Assembly (NCBI GenBank): GCA_910589415.1
Contig: OU342636.1
Location: 3,144,437 to 3,208,436 of the forward strand
DNA: 64,000 nt
Direction of reading: 5' to 3'
Source: Malachius bipustulatus
Taxonomy: Eukaryota; Arthropoda; Insecta; Coleoptera; Melyridae
Made by a program: the position numbers and the translations under genes. Below, piece by piece: positions 31,888 through 42,789 of the stretch (the stretch's first letter is position 1; each line of letters opens with the position of its first letter). The notes beneath the pieces are model-generated. The model saw nothing but the letters and a program-made list of their open reading frames with translations. It was not told where the DNA came from and searched no databases.

Positions 31888-34800
31888 CTAATTATTTTGC
31901 GATGGCAAAGGATGTAGTTTAATAAGGGAGCGTTTGATCTCTCCTTGGACGGTCTTTACAGAGGCGGCTCGGCATATGCCGTCTGGGCCAGGGAAAAGTT
32001 TAGTAATTCGTCCAAGTTTCCATTGAAGGGGAGGTGCCGAATCGTCCTTAATGAGAACAAGAGTGCCCACATCTTCCAGAGAGAGTGATTTATTGTGAGC
32101 CCATTTACTTCTTTGATAATAATTATGCAAATATTCCGCCCGCCAGCGTTTCCAAAAACTCTGTTGCATATGTTGTATCAATTGCCAACGTGATAGTCTA
32201 TTAATGTTAAGATGAGAGAGATTTTGATCGGGCACTGCGGTTAGCGGCTCAGTAGTTAAAAAATGACCTGGAGACAAAGCGATTAGGTCATTAGGATCGT
32301 TACTCAGTGGACACAAGGGACGTGAATTCAACATCGCTTCAATCTGGGTCAAAAGCGTATATAATTCCTCATAAGTGAGAGTCTGAGTACCAATGACGCG
32401 ACGCAAATGGGTCTTGACAGACTTGACCCCTGCTTCAAAAATACCTCCAAAATGAGGGCTGGAAGGGGGGTTGAAGTGCCAAGAGATAGCTTCTGTTTCA
32501 GCGACAGCCTGCATAATTTTCAACAATTCTCGATTGGCACCCACGAAATTAGTACCACAATCACTGTAGATGTGAGAGACGCGGCCCCGTCTTGACACAA
32601 ATCGACGAAGAGCAGCCAAAAAGCAATCCGTTGTCAAATCAGAAGCCAATTCAAGATGAATTGCTCTGGTGGCTAAACATACAAAAAGGCACAAGTATGC
32701 CTTTGAAGTGCCGCTTCCACGAATTCGTTTATGGGAGATAGTGATAGGGCCAGCGTAATCAACGCCTACACAACTGAAGGGTTTGACATTGTTGACACGA
32801 ACGGAGGGTAAATCACCCATTTGAGGCTCCAAGGGACGAGGATTGGTTCGAAAGCAACGATAACAATTCGATAGATAATGCCGTACTGCACGGCGACTGG
32901 ATAACACCCAAAAATTCTGTTGGAGTAAATAAATAGTGGTATTAACTCCCGGGTGCAAATTTTTGTCGTGAACTTGGCGGATAATCAGTTCAGTCAACCG
33001 ATGATTGCGCGGCAACAGGGCTGGGTGTTTGGTAGCAAACGGTAGATCGCTATGCTCAAGCCGTCCTCCCACTCTCAAAATTCCTTCCGAATCAAGGAAA
33101 GGCGACAATTTTGAAAGCCATTTGGCACAGCGCTTATTAGAAGCTAACCGATGAATTTCTTGCGAGAACACCTCTCGTTGAACAAGTTTTACTAGAACTA
33201 ATAACGCTTGATGAAGTTCCATTGCAGACAGCGGTCCTGAGCTCCGTTGACCCCTTCGACAATTGAATACGAATCTACGAACAAAGGCTATAACGCCCTG
33301 GATCTTACGAAGGGAGGAAAATCTATCCAATAGTCTCAACGGAAATTGCTGATTAACTTGAGCGACAAAAACATTCCTTCTTTCCTCGAGATCACATTCG
33401 GGAGGAATGGAAGGAATTCCAAAAGTTGGCCAATCGGAGGTAGGTTTCGAGAGCCAGACAGGTCCCGCCCACCAAAGCGACGATGAAAGAATCTCACTCG
33501 GGAGCATACCACGTGAGCCCAGGTCAGCGGGATTGTCAGCGGAACGAACATGGTGCCAACTTTCGGGAGGAATGTTGTCCTGAATTTGCGACACACGGTT
33601 TGCAACGAACGTCTTCCATTTGTGTGGGTAAGACCGTATCCATGAAAGAGCTACTGTAGAGTCGCTCCATGCAACGACTCGTTCTATTGGGACCCTTCCG
33701 CTGAACGTTTCCAATACAAATTTAGTCAGCTTAGAGAGCAATACAGCCGCGCATAATTCTAAGCGCGGAATAGAAAGCCTTTTAACTGGTGCGACTTTGG
33801 ATTTGGCGATAACAAAATGGGTGGATATTTCATTACGTGATGTAACGCATCTAAAGTAAATTACCGCTGCATAGCCTAGCTCAGAAGCATCACAGAAGGC
33901 GTGTAGCTGGCATGAAACAAGATTTCTAGGGAACAACAAGCGAGGAATTCTAATCGATTCGAGGAGCGTCAACTCGTTCTTATATCTCAACCATTTGGCG
34001 CTAACGTCGCTAGGAGGAGTTGCATCCCATTCGAGACCCAGAATCCAAAGATGCTGTATCAAATGTTTGGCAAAAAAGGTGATCGGACAAAGAAAACCAA
34101 GAGGATCGTAAATTCGAGCGACTTCCGATAATATCGATCTTTTGGTGCAGGGAGCATCTTTCGAGCGAACCTGGAACGAAAAATTGTCCGAACTAAATTG
34201 CCATTGCAAACCAAGTATCTTCAGCGCTGAGTCAGATTCGTCGGCAAAAGTTAAATTGTTCGATTGACGATGGTCTGGGGGTATATCATCCAGCAAACTT
34301 GGGGTATTGCTGGCCCATTTTCGCAATTCCAAGCATCCCTTCCTAAGTAATGCTACCAATTGGGACTTCATGAGTTCAGCCTCGGTTAATGAGGTAGCAC
34401 CACAAACAAAATCATCGACATATAGGGAATTTCTAATTAGCTCGGCTGCAATGGGGAACTGAGCTTCATAAAGGTCCGCAAGATGCAACAAGGTACGAAT
34501 CGCAAGAAAGGGTGCCGAGAAGACCCCGTACGTGATAGTATTCAATTGGAAGGTTTGAATTGGTTGAGATGGGGAGAAACGGAAGCGAATCAGCTGAAAC
34601 TTACGATGCTCCGGGCTAACCAATATTTGGCGATACATCTGACGAATATCACAAGAAAATGCAATGGGTTTGGAACGAAAATTGAGCAATAGCACGGTGA
34701 GATTCGATTGCAACTTAGGTCCAATAAGAAGAGTATCGTTAAGTGAAAGATCATTTCGATCCTTCGCGGAAGCATCAAAGACGACTCGTATTTTCGAACT

Positions 34801-34935
34801 AGGGGAGTCAGTCTTGAATATACCGTGATGGGGGATATAGTAAGCGTCGTGATGATTCTCGACATCTATCGATAATGGTGTCATATGCTTAGATTGTAAG
34901 TAATCTGTCATGAAGTCCATGTATAAATCGCGCAA
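31888..34935 (-). CDS. Element C pol: RT, RNase H, integrase
   Basis: A 1015-residue frame of clear Pao type. RT motifs are YYIPHHGIFK, KIRVVFDASA, CDIRQMYRQI, FQLNTITYGV and the catalytic block YVDDFVCG. An RNase H-like domain follows (CDASELGYAAV, AWSDSTVAL), then a Pao integrase with HPGVNTT and CYRCFR (HHCC) and a DDE core (GVDYAGPI, YSDCGTNFVG, GGIFEAGVK). A chromatin-independent C-terminal domain ends near SLIKLHPLP. The N-terminal start of RT lies upstream in another frame, separated by a frameshift near 35030. Confidence 0.93.
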   Translation of the reverse strand: MRDLYMDFMTDYLQSKHMTPLSIDVENHHDAYYIPHHGIFKTDSPSSKIRVVFDASAKDRNDLSLNDTLLIGPKLQSNLTVLLLNFRSKPIAFSCDIRQMYRQILVSPEHRKFQLIRFRFSPSQPIQTFQLNTITYGVFSAPFLAIRTLLHLADLYEAQFPIAAELIRNSLYVDDFVCGATSLTEAELMKSQLVALLRKGCLELRKWASNTPSLLDDIPPDHRQSNNLTFADESDSALKILGLQWQFSSDNFSFQVRSKDAPCTKRSILSEVARIYDPLGFLCPITFFAKHLIQHLWILGLEWDATPPSDVSAKWLRYKNELTLLESIRIPRLLFPRNLVSCQLHAFCDASELGYAAVIYFRCVTSRNEISTHFVIAKSKVAPVKRLSIPRLELCAAVLLSKLTKFVLETFSGRVPIERVVAWSDSTVALSWIRSYPHKWKTFVANRVSQIQDNIPPESWHHVRSADNPADLGSRGMLPSEILSSSLWWAGPVWLSKPTSDWPTFGIPSIPPECDLEERRNVFVAQVNQQFPLRLLDRFSSLRKIQGVIAFVRRFVFNCRRGQRSSGPLSAMELHQALLVLVKLVQREVFSQEIHRLASNKRCAKWLSKLSPFLDSEGILRVGGRLEHSDLPFATKHPALLPRNHRLTELIIRQVHDKNLHPGVNTTIYLLQQNFWVLSSRRAVRHYLSNCYRCFRTNPRPLEPQMGDLPSVRVNNVKPFSCVGVDYAGPITISHKRIRGSGTSKAYLCLFVCLATRAIHLELASDLTTDCFLAALRRFVSRRGRVSHIYSDCGTNFVGANRELLKIMQAVAETEAISWHFNPPSSPHFGGIFEAGVKSVKTHLRRVIGTQTLTYEELYTLLTQIEAMLNSRPLCPLSNDPNDLIALSPGHFLTTEPLTAVPDQNLSHLNINRLSRWQLIQHMQQSFWKRWRAEYLHNYYQRSKWAHNKSLSLEDVGTLVLIKDDSAPPLQWKLGRITKLFPGPDGICRAASVKTVQGEIKRSLIKLHPLPSQNN

Positions 34936-35423
34936 CGCCGTGTCGCGAGAAAGACGGCGCTCTAGAGCAAGTAGTCGTCGATCGGCAATGGCTCTCGAGC
35001 CTTCGAAAGACGACTGTGACTCCTTAAAGGGAAGAGACTGACCCCAAAACGACCTTCGGGTAAGCGAAAAACTCCCTTCTTGAACGATTCTTCGGCGATG
35101 TTATCCTCATGAGACTTATCTGGAGGTCTCATAGGAGGCTCTTCAATTTCCCAAAATCGATGAAGAGACGACTCAATAGATGATGGTGAAGTGGAAACAA
35201 AAAACGAACGAATAGCCGATGGCGGAATATCAATAGGACCTACAAGGATATAGCCAAAAATTGTTTGAATAACTGCGGGCTGACCACGGTCATTACCTGA
35301 CGCATCTCTAACCAAAATAGATGGGTACAAATCTGCGCCGAGCAGCAAATCAACAGGACGAGGACGGTACCATTCTGAATCACGACGAATTCTGCTTCGA
35401 GTGAATGATTTGGTGAATAGCAA
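34936..35423 (-). pseudogene. Element C pol linker segment in a shifted frame
   Basis: The reading contains the conserved Pao segment after the protease (DLLLGADLYPSIL, AVIQTIFGYILVG). It is entered from the gag-protease frame by a shift near 35380 and left by another near 35030. BEL elements normally have one long gag-pol frame, so both are lesions in this copy. Confidence 0.8.
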
Positions 35424-37012
35424 GAACGAATAGTAGCGACAGATGTGCCCTGAGATTCCGACGAGATTTGACCGAGACCCACGATAGGTATAGAAGTGCG
35501 CGAACGAGATAATGATACGCGGGCTGCAAGTGAACCAACGATAAAGGAAGCTTGTGAGCCACTATCAATAAGTGCTCGAGCCTTATGAAAATTTCCAAAG
35601 CGATCCTGAATCTCAAGGACAACTGTAGCCAAAAGCACATGAGCACGGTGAGAATGGAGGACTCCTGCCGCGGAGGTAACGGGGGGCGATCGATTAGAAT
35701 GACCGGGTGATGGCATGTGGCTACCTGTTGCTATGTTTGGCGACTGCTGGTGTTGCGGAGTGTTAGACGACGTGTTGGACGCGATAGGAAAATGGACCAA
35801 GGTGTGATGACGCTTTTGGCATTGTTGACACGAGAATCGAGAGTTACAATTGCTGAGAAGGTGGCCTGAGTTTAAACAATTGTTGCACAAATTTAAGCGC
35901 TTGATCACGTTAAAACGTTCATTAACCGAATGCTTAAGGAATTCTGGACACGAACTAATAAAATGTGAACCCGAACATAAATCACAAGTGTTTGAATAAG
36001 TTTGAAAGTTCGAACAAGGAGAAGTTTTTGCTACCATGCTCGTATGTGTAGAGGGGTTTCGCCAATTTGGCTGAGCAACTTTGGGTCTAGAAGGATGACT
36101 ATAAGTCGGTTTTGCGAGAGTGGATTGGGGAACTGAATCCAATACCCGACACTGTGATGTTAAGAATTCTTCTAGTAATTTGAAAGTTGGTATATTGTCC
36201 TTTAGGGACCGATTTTCCGCCTCAAACACTTTACGAGTCTCAGGGTCTAACTTGTCAAATAAAATATTAAAAAACAAAAAATCTTCGAGATTTTCCGCTA
36301 GCTCTAGCGCCTTGAGTGCCTCCATATTTTCCTTAAACGTAGAAATCAAAAATCGCAAATCCTTGACGGACTCCCTATTCAATTTAGCGAGATTTTTTAT
36401 GTTGCTCCAATATTCCGATGTAAGTTTCCGTTGGTCATTATATCGAGTGGTTAAAGCCTGATAAGCAATAGGATAATTTGAATCGGTTAATTTCAACGTT
36501 TTTATTAGTTTAAGTGGTTCACCTGACAACGAATTCAGAAGATATTGAAATTTGTCTATAGGGGCCAAACTCGAGTTTTTGTGAATGGCAGTGTCAAAAC
36601 ATTGTATAAATGTAGTCCATTCACCGAAATCACCGCTGAACGTTTTCAAATTTATCTTCGGTAAGCGGATTGAACAATTAGAGGGAGGAGACTGAGACGA
36701 AGGACCGCCATCGGTGACTGGGTGCAACGAAAGATATGTCGCCTTCACTTGATAGTATTTTCGATCAAATTCTTTTCTAATATTATTCTCGGGTTCAAGT
36801 TCAGGAGTCGGTTGAGTACAAATATATGAAACGATAACCGAATGATGTTGTTCGAACTCCCCTTTGATTTGCTCGACATGTGCATACCGCACTTCCAAAA
36901 GAGCTCTCATAGCAACCTGCCTTTCCGCTACCTCTCCGAGATCGGAGAGTTCTGTAATTCGGTCGACCGCGATTTGGCGTAAGCAGCGAGCACGTTTGCA
37001 TTCATTAGCCAT
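35240..37012 (-). pseudogene. Element C gag and protease
   Basis: The 590-residue frame starts at 37012 (MANECKRARCL). A BEL gag region follows (helical N-terminus, LPKINLKTFSGDFGEWTTFI, YLLNSLSGEPLKLI), then Cys/His clusters of knuckle type (CDLCSGSHFISSC, CNNCLNSGHLLSNC, CQQCQKRHH). The protease begins with the active site ALIDSGSQASF (DSG). After about 35385 the frame is shifted and the tail is meaningless. Gag and protease in one frame are typical for BEL/Pao. Confidence 0.88.
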
Positions 37013-37568
37013 GTTACGAAAATTTACAAATAGTTAATTATTTAGCGTTGAGAAGAGAGCGATAGGCAAAGATAAAAGGAATGCGACGAATATTCTAAAA
37101 TTGCGATAATTAACGACAATAAAAGCAGCGATATGTAAAAGATGCGAACGATGGAAGGATAAGTGACAAGTAAGTACCTAAATGTAATTGCAAATATTTG
37201 CACGACAAAATCGAAAACTTTATAGAAGAACAATTAGGTATAATAATAATTATTATTACAATAAAAGATGTCAAACGAGAAAAATGGACAATATCGAATA
37301 TCACTCTGAATAGCAACCGTTAAAAGCAGCCACGACGATAGGTACTCATTTTACAATCCAATAAAAATTACGGAACAATAACGAAACAATAACAAATAAA
37401 ATCAATAATTTGGTAAAGGCAGTGTCTATACCAATGTGATAAATTAAAATGGAAATAAAATGAATCTAATTACTAATTGGCAGAACCGAATACTAAGTAA
37501 TAATACCTAGGAAATAAATTAAAGCAGCAATAACGAAATCGAAAGAAAATCCACAGAGCTTTTCTTCA
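37013..37568 (-). other. Leader of element C
   Basis: AT-rich non-coding leader between the primer-binding site and the gag start. It contains no uninterrupted frame that I would call a gene. Confidence 0.6.
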
Positions 37569-37585
37569 TCCGGCTCGAAGGACCA
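37569..37585 (-). other. Primer-binding site of element C
   Basis: The sense strand TGGTCCTTCGAGCCGGA is complementary to the 3' end of eukaryotic tRNA-Tyr (...TCCGGCTCGAAGGA plus CCA), two bases inside the 5' LTR. Confidence 0.8.
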
Positions 37586-37587
37586 AA

Positions 37588-38188
37588 TGTTTGAGTGTAC
37601 AAAAAATTATTATAAAAAAGAGGACAAGTAACTGAAAATTGAATTTATTGAATGATATAAAAAAAAGGTGGACTGTATGTGTGAGTTTGTTGTGGCGATT
37701 CTTCGTTATTGCTGCTTATGGGCGTTAATACTGCAACAAGGACAATAATTCGAATATTAGAAGGGAAGACAATAATTATGGAAGGATTAGACAGACTTAC
37801 AATAACTTATCACTGTTAATGGGCGACGTCCCGACAGGATGGTGCGATATCGGCCCTTGGCACTGCACTTCACTGGTGTTGGTGTAGGTAGGTACGGCCA
37901 CTTCTGCTTAGCTTCGATGACGACGACAATACGATACGAAGAGTCAACGATATGACTCCAGCAATGGTCAATGATCGAATGTGAATAAAATGAATGTGTA
38001 GGTATTTCTTGGCCAACGAGGTTGGGACGGTCCATGCTTCCCTTTGTCCTACCGAGGGCTGCCGACTCCGGGTGGATGCTATTAGTCTGCTAATGTTTCT
38101 GGGAAGGGAAGGTAGTTTTGGTATAGGGAGAGGAGGTATGAGGTTTTGGTTTAAATGTGGTGCAGTATTAACACGAGGGGACGAAACA
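37588..38188 (-). repeat. 5' LTR of element C
   Basis: 601-bp LTR paired with 31061-31661. It carries the promoter for the minus-strand element. Confidence 0.93.
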
Positions 38189-38380
38189 CCTTGAATTCAT
38201 CTTGAATTCATCCACTGATTTATAAATTCTGATTTTGTTATTTCAGATACCTACCTTATTTAACGCATTTGTCCCTTGTTGCCACTTGGGATTTGTTTTC
38301 CTAATTTCAACGCATTTTATTATTTGCAGTTGCATTTAATATTCAATTCAATATTCCTTTTTTAAATTAATTAGTTCACA

Positions 38381-39330
38381 ATGACTAGTTATACGTTGGA
38401 AAAGGCTCTCGCAGTGGCAAAACAGACATCTACCCGGTTGCAATCAATTTTGGACCTATCACAGGTTAAGCCAGGAGAATCTACTTCAACATTTATTGTC
38501 GCCTATGTATATATATATATACATATGTATGTATATATATATACGACCAGTTTCAGATGATTATTAAAAATACTCTCATAGATGAGTCTTCGAAGATTTG
38601 GCAACAGTTTAGCGGCAACATTTTGGAAATTAACAATAAATATTTTCAATTGAAGTCTACTTATTTAGACTTGGTTAATACAAACGAAACCAAACAATTG
38701 GCTTCAGGTGATGGTGGCTCTAAACGCAAGTCAAATGAATCTTTGAACTTTTTAGGTTCACGATCGCAGGTTCGTTTGCCTAAATTAAATCTACCAAGTT
38801 TCGATGGGGATTAAAAAGGCTTGTCATCATTTATTGATTTATTCAACTCGCTCATACACAACAACGAGTTCTTATCATCAATTGAGAAGTACCAATATTT
38901 AATTTCAACCTTATCAAAGGAACTGTTAAATTTGGTCAAACATCTTCCTCTCACCGCAGACAATTATTTAATCGCATACAATAGTCTAGTTGATCGCTAT
39001 CAAAACGAAAGGGTTTTAGCAACTTACTATTGGAACAATATTGTAAACGCTCCAAGATGTACGAATCCCGATTCCGTGCAGTCTCTGCGAGATCTCATTA
39101 ATACATTTAATGAGAATATTAACGCATTAAGTACAGAATTGGCCGAATCTCAATATTTGGGATTTTACATTGTTTAATTGGTTGTTACAAAAACTTGATA
39201 ACAATACGCGCAAACGTTTTGAGATTAAATTTGCTCAAGACTAATTTCCATCTTTTGATGATTTGAAGCAATTTTTAACAGATCAGTGCAGGGCTTTGGA
39301 AACAAATTCATTTAAATTCCCAGCACATTG
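38381..39330 (+). pseudogene. Element D gag, N-terminal and core
   Basis: Gag begins at 38381 (MTSYTLEKALAV). An AT-dinucleotide tract (38508-38545) has expanded inside it and changes the frame. The second part (38557-38814) carries the conserved VRLPKLNLPSFDGD block and ends at a TAA. A third part (38821-39177) continues with the BEL core (FIDLFNSLIHNN, YLISTLSKELLNLVK, ATYYWNNI) to another frame break. These lesions mean no full Gag is made. Confidence 0.85.
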
Positions 39331-40908
39331 CAATTAATAGACCGCAATCTAGTACAAAGGCACCGCAGCCTAGTCCAAGGCCCAATTGGCGCACTGAGGG
39401 TAGTCATAGTTCATAGTAAACCCCCAGTTTCATTGGCCTCAACTTACAAGTCAGTCAAGTCGCAATGCTCTTATTGTAAGTCAAGGTCTCACAATATTTT
39501 CAGATGTGCTTCATTTTTGGAGCTGTCTCCATACGATCGTCACTTGGCTGCCAGGTCAAAACACTTGTGTCATAACTGTCTCAGTTCACTTCATCGCTTT
39601 GAATCTTGCAAATCAGAGTCTCGATGCCGTCAGTGTTCCGCCAGACACGAAACTTCCAGTAGTCATGTCTTCTACGGGTATCACAACCCAAACGCAATCG
39701 TCACAACACACTGTCTTGTTGGCAACTGTCATGTTGGAAGTAGCTGACACTTGGGGTAATTTCCAGACAGTTCGAGCACTTTGTGATTCTGGCAGTCAGT
39801 CCACTTTATAACTGAGCGTTGCCGCAAACGTCTTGGTTTATCCATTACTCCTTCAGTGTCTCCCATTTCTGGTTTAGGTCACGCAAATGTAACGTCGTCT
39901 CATGGAACCGCATCTTGTAATATTCGTCCTGTCGGAACTTCCGAAGTGAACTTCAATATTACCGCAATGGTTTTGCCCGCAATCTGTTCTTCAATCAATT
40001 GCTCACCATTTCTCTTTCGCCTTCGCAAACTTTTGACAAAATCTTAAGTTCGCTGACCCGAAATGGTACGTTCCTGGTTGTAGAAATGCTCCTAGGAGCA
40101 GATATTTTTGCACGCATTGTGCGAGACGGGTACATCGCAGGTGATGGCCACCGTCCCGCAGCTATGAACACAGCATTTGGGTGGGTATTAATTGGCTCCA
40201 GTTCATCTACAGTCGCAGCACGTCCAGTGCATTCCTTTTTCGCATCAACCGAGTCTTGTCTTAATCAAACTTTGAAAAACTTTTGGAGTGTAAGTGGAAG
40301 TGAAGTGGAAGAGGTCGAGGCAAAACAAAACCTCTCTTCTGACGATCAGCAAGCTGAGGATTTATTTCAGAACACGCATTTTAGAGACCTCTTAGGTCGT
40401 TTTGGAGTTGTCTTGCCATTCAATAAGGACTCCCAACGCATTCCCAACTTTGACAATTCGCTTCAAATAGCGGACCGCAGACTTATGGCAGTTGAAAAAA
40501 GACTATCTAGTCAACCTGAACTTCGAGGTAAATACCATGCTTCATGTAGGACTATCTCGACTCCGGTCATATGACCAAACTCTCGCAATCCCCACTAGGA
40601 TCCAATTGTTACGTCATCCCGCATCATTGTGTTTTCAAGGCTACTGACCCTTCCGCAAAAATTCGCGTAGTCTTTGAGGCGACAACCGCAAATAACACTT
40701 CTCTCAATGAGAACCTACTTACAGGTACCAAGCTTCAAACAGACGTTTCTGTCATTTTACTACGTTTCCGCATGTTTTCGCATGTCGTTACATGTGACAT
40801 CCGACAGATGTATAGACAAATCCTTGTCTCCAAGTCGCATCGTCAGTATCAGCTGATTCGATGGCGCTTTTCCCCGCAGGAACGCATTGATACGTATCAA
40901 CTTAATAC
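39331..40908 (+). pseudogene. Element D zinc knuckles, protease and RT start
   Basis: Cys/His modules CSYCKSRSHNIFRC and CHNCLSSLHRFESC are followed by the protease ALCDSGSQSTL, where the usual DSG is kept but a TAA follows at once. Conserved Pao linker pieces are next (LLGADIFARIV, NTAFGWVLIG). RT begins with YVIPHHCVFK, KIRVVFEATT and CDIRQMYRQI, and stops where element E starts in the LNTVTY motif. The pieces lie in several frames (39328-39747, 39999-40574, 40571-40908). Confidence 0.85.
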
Positions 40909-41349
40909 TGTCACATACTGTATATAACTCTATAAAATATAAAATGCTAACGCACTTTAAAAATGCTAACGCAGTATAAAAATGCTAACACAGTAGTTTG
41001 AATGACTCGTAATACCTAATGCGAGGATGAAAAAATAGAAGACAGAATCGATTGATGAGTGAAGCAAGTTAGAAGGCAACGAGGCGAGTGAGTGATAAAA
41101 GGTATCTAGTGACATTTCCCTTGAGCTGACCCTTGAGCACCCCTGAGGCAAGATAGACCCTGAGCAGCATGAGAATAAAGTAAGTACCCATTGTAATTGA
41201 TTTTTGTAGACTGAACTTATATTTTATTTCTATTTTGTAACCCCCTGAGACCATTTGTTAGTAATAAACCTGTATTGTTATAAAAAGATCTTGTCCATTT
41301 TCCCGTCTACGAAGTCCCTGAAGCTCGCTCTCTAAAGAGAGATGCGACA
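40909..41349 (+). repeat. 5' LTR of element E
   Basis: 441-bp LTR beginning TGTCACATAC and ending GATGCGACA. It includes three spaced copies of an AATGCTAACRCA string in its first 100 bp and an AATAAA near 41268. It is followed by TATGGTGGAGGCGCCC, the likely primer-binding site of unassigned tRNA type. Confidence 0.95.
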
Positions 41350-41418
41350 TATGGTGGAGGCGCCCTTTCGTTCCCATTTTCACTAACCTTTATCACTCAA
41401 TTTAAAGAATAACTTCCC

Positions 41419-42789
41419 ATGAACCCTGATAAACCAATAACTCGTAGTGAAGCTAAAAAGAATATTTTAAAACTTGATCTAGATTTCTCTAAATTTAACC
41501 CTCCCTCTCGTAGCACTGAACAGGTACAAGTTTTTAAGCCCTCAACTAGTTTAACTAGAAGCCCACCCAATTCTGCACCCCCTTTCGCCGCAAATAAATC
41601 TTTCTCAAAAAATCACGAAACGTTGCCAACTTCCCCCCCTAGACCAATTGAAGCCCCTGAGTTGGGTGAAAACCTTCAGAACCCCACACAAAATACCGAA
41701 ACACCATCTTTTGCCGACACTTCAAATCAAATTAGCCCCATGGCGGACGTGACAATCTCACAAGCTTTAAAGTCAAATAAATCACCAGTGGTTCCTCAAT
41801 TTATAAGCCCATCCATTTTTGACCCTGCAAAATCCGATCCTATTACATTTATTAAAAGTTATGACAGGTGTAGTATTGCTAACGGATGGTCAGATGATTT
41901 AAGAATATCTTATTTCGGAACTTTTCTTGATGGAGCCGCAAACAGATGGTATCAAAAATATGTAAAAAGTAAGCCTGAGTCAAATTGGGAAAACATCAAG
42001 AAAGATTTTGAAATAGAATTTAATAATTGTGCAAATGACATGTCGGCAGAGTTTAATTTTGAAAATAGAAAACAGAAAGATAATGAAACATTGAGAGAAT
42101 ACTTTTACGCTTTAATGACTTTAGCTTTTGATTATGATGAGGACATGACCGACAAAACTTTTATAAAACAGTTTGAGAGAGGGATAAACGCGAAATATAA
42201 CACGACATATAAGATAATAAGAAACAAAGTAGAGTCCATTCAAGATTTAAAAGAAATCATTGTAAGAGTAGATGATATAATAGACACTAAAAGTCCAAGT
42301 CCGACTCAGGAAGTCTTACCCTTATCTGAAATATCAAAATTGCAAATTACTGATCGAAATCAATATTATAATTATTCAATACCACCCCCGCGCAATCAGC
42401 ATTACCCCGAGAATTTCAGAAGAGATAATCGACCTCGATTTAATCAAAATCATACCAAAAATAATAGGTATTTCATGAATCCAGTGGTAGGTCCCAGATC
42501 AAATAATTTTAATAGTCAAAATAATAATTATTATCGGAGTCCACGTCGTTATAATAATGACTACTCAAATGCAACCAGGCACAACTTCCCTAAATGCAAA
42601 TTTTGTGGACGAAATAATCACTTCTCAAATCAGTGTAGAGATAATAATTTTCATCAAAATAATTTTGTGAATACGCCCAATAATACCTTTCCCAATTGCA
42701 TATTTTGTGGTCGGAATAATCATCCTTCCAATAGCTGTAGATTTGCCAATTCACAACCGTCCAGCTGGCCCAATAAAAATTTAAACTAA
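41419..42789 (+). CDS. Element E gag
   Basis: A 456-residue Gag starting with ATG 70 bp past the LTR. A disordered Pro/Ser-rich N-terminus (about 1-110) leads to a capsid-like region (FIKSYDRCSIANGW, AANRWYQKY, FYALMTLAFDYDEDM), an Asn/Arg-rich linker and two C-terminal CCHC knuckles, CKFCGRNNHFSNQC and CIFCGRNNHPSNSC. It ends in AAT TTA AAC TAA; the last codons form the slippery TTTAAAC immediately before the stop. A third CCHC sits just downstream in the pol frame. Confidence 0.92.
   Translation: MNPDKPITRSEAKKNILKLDLDFSKFNPPSRSTEQVQVFKPSTSLTRSPPNSAPPFAANKSFSKNHETLPTSPPRPIEAPELGENLQNPTQNTETPSFADTSNQISPMADVTISQALKSNKSPVVPQFISPSIFDPAKSDPITFIKSYDRCSIANGWSDDLRISYFGTFLDGAANRWYQKYVKSKPESNWENIKKDFEIEFNNCANDMSAEFNFENRKQKDNETLREYFYALMTLAFDYDEDMTDKTFIKQFERGINAKYNTTYKIIRNKVESIQDLKEIIVRVDDIIDTKSPSPTQEVLPLSEISKLQITDRNQYYNYSIPPPRNQHYPENFRRDNRPRFNQNHTKNNRYFMNPVVGPRSNNFNSQNNNYYRSPRRYNNDYSNATRHNFPKCKFCGRNNHFSNQCRDNNFHQNNFVNTPNNTFPNCIFCGRNNHPSNSCRFANSQPSSWPNKNLN
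42780..42786 (+). promoter_or_regulatory. -1 frameshift heptamer of element E
   Basis: T TTA AAC in gag frame abuts the gag TAA (42787-42789), and A AAT TTA overlaps it three bases upstream. Both fit X-XXY-YYZ. A one-base slip enters a frame open through the third zinc knuckle and protease. Confidence 0.8.

Larger units (their letters stand above)
31061..38188 (-). mobile_element. BEL/Pao element C
   Basis: A 7128-bp BEL/Pao retrotransposon with 601-bp LTRs (31061-31661 and 37588-38188) and the 5-bp target duplication CCTTG (31056-31060 and 38189-38193), as expected for this superfamily. I count about five single-base differences between the LTRs, so it is somewhat older than A, B and E. It encodes gag-protease (37012 down to about 35240) and RT/RNase H/integrase (31888-34935) on the minus strand, with at least two frameshifts between. 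It lies inside the leader of D. Confidence 0.95.
30162..40908 (+). mobile_element. BEL/Pao element D (decayed, split by C; 3' end lost)
   Basis: A plus-strand BEL/Pao element with a 5' LTR (30162-30704), a tRNA-Tyr-like primer-binding site, a leader, gag and part of pol. BEL element C (31061-38188, TSD CCTTG) splits the leader. Pol runs into Gypsy element E at 40908. After E only about four bases look like D, then a palindromic repeat starts, so the rest of RT, RNase H, integrase and the 3' LTR are missing. Several stops and frameshifts mark it as the oldest of the nest. The leader is unusually rich in CGCA strings. Confidence 0.85.

Noticed and set aside
40966..41254. Small open frames repeated at 49988-50276
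   Set aside because: They are duplicated because they lie in the two LTRs of element E and are antisense to the element.
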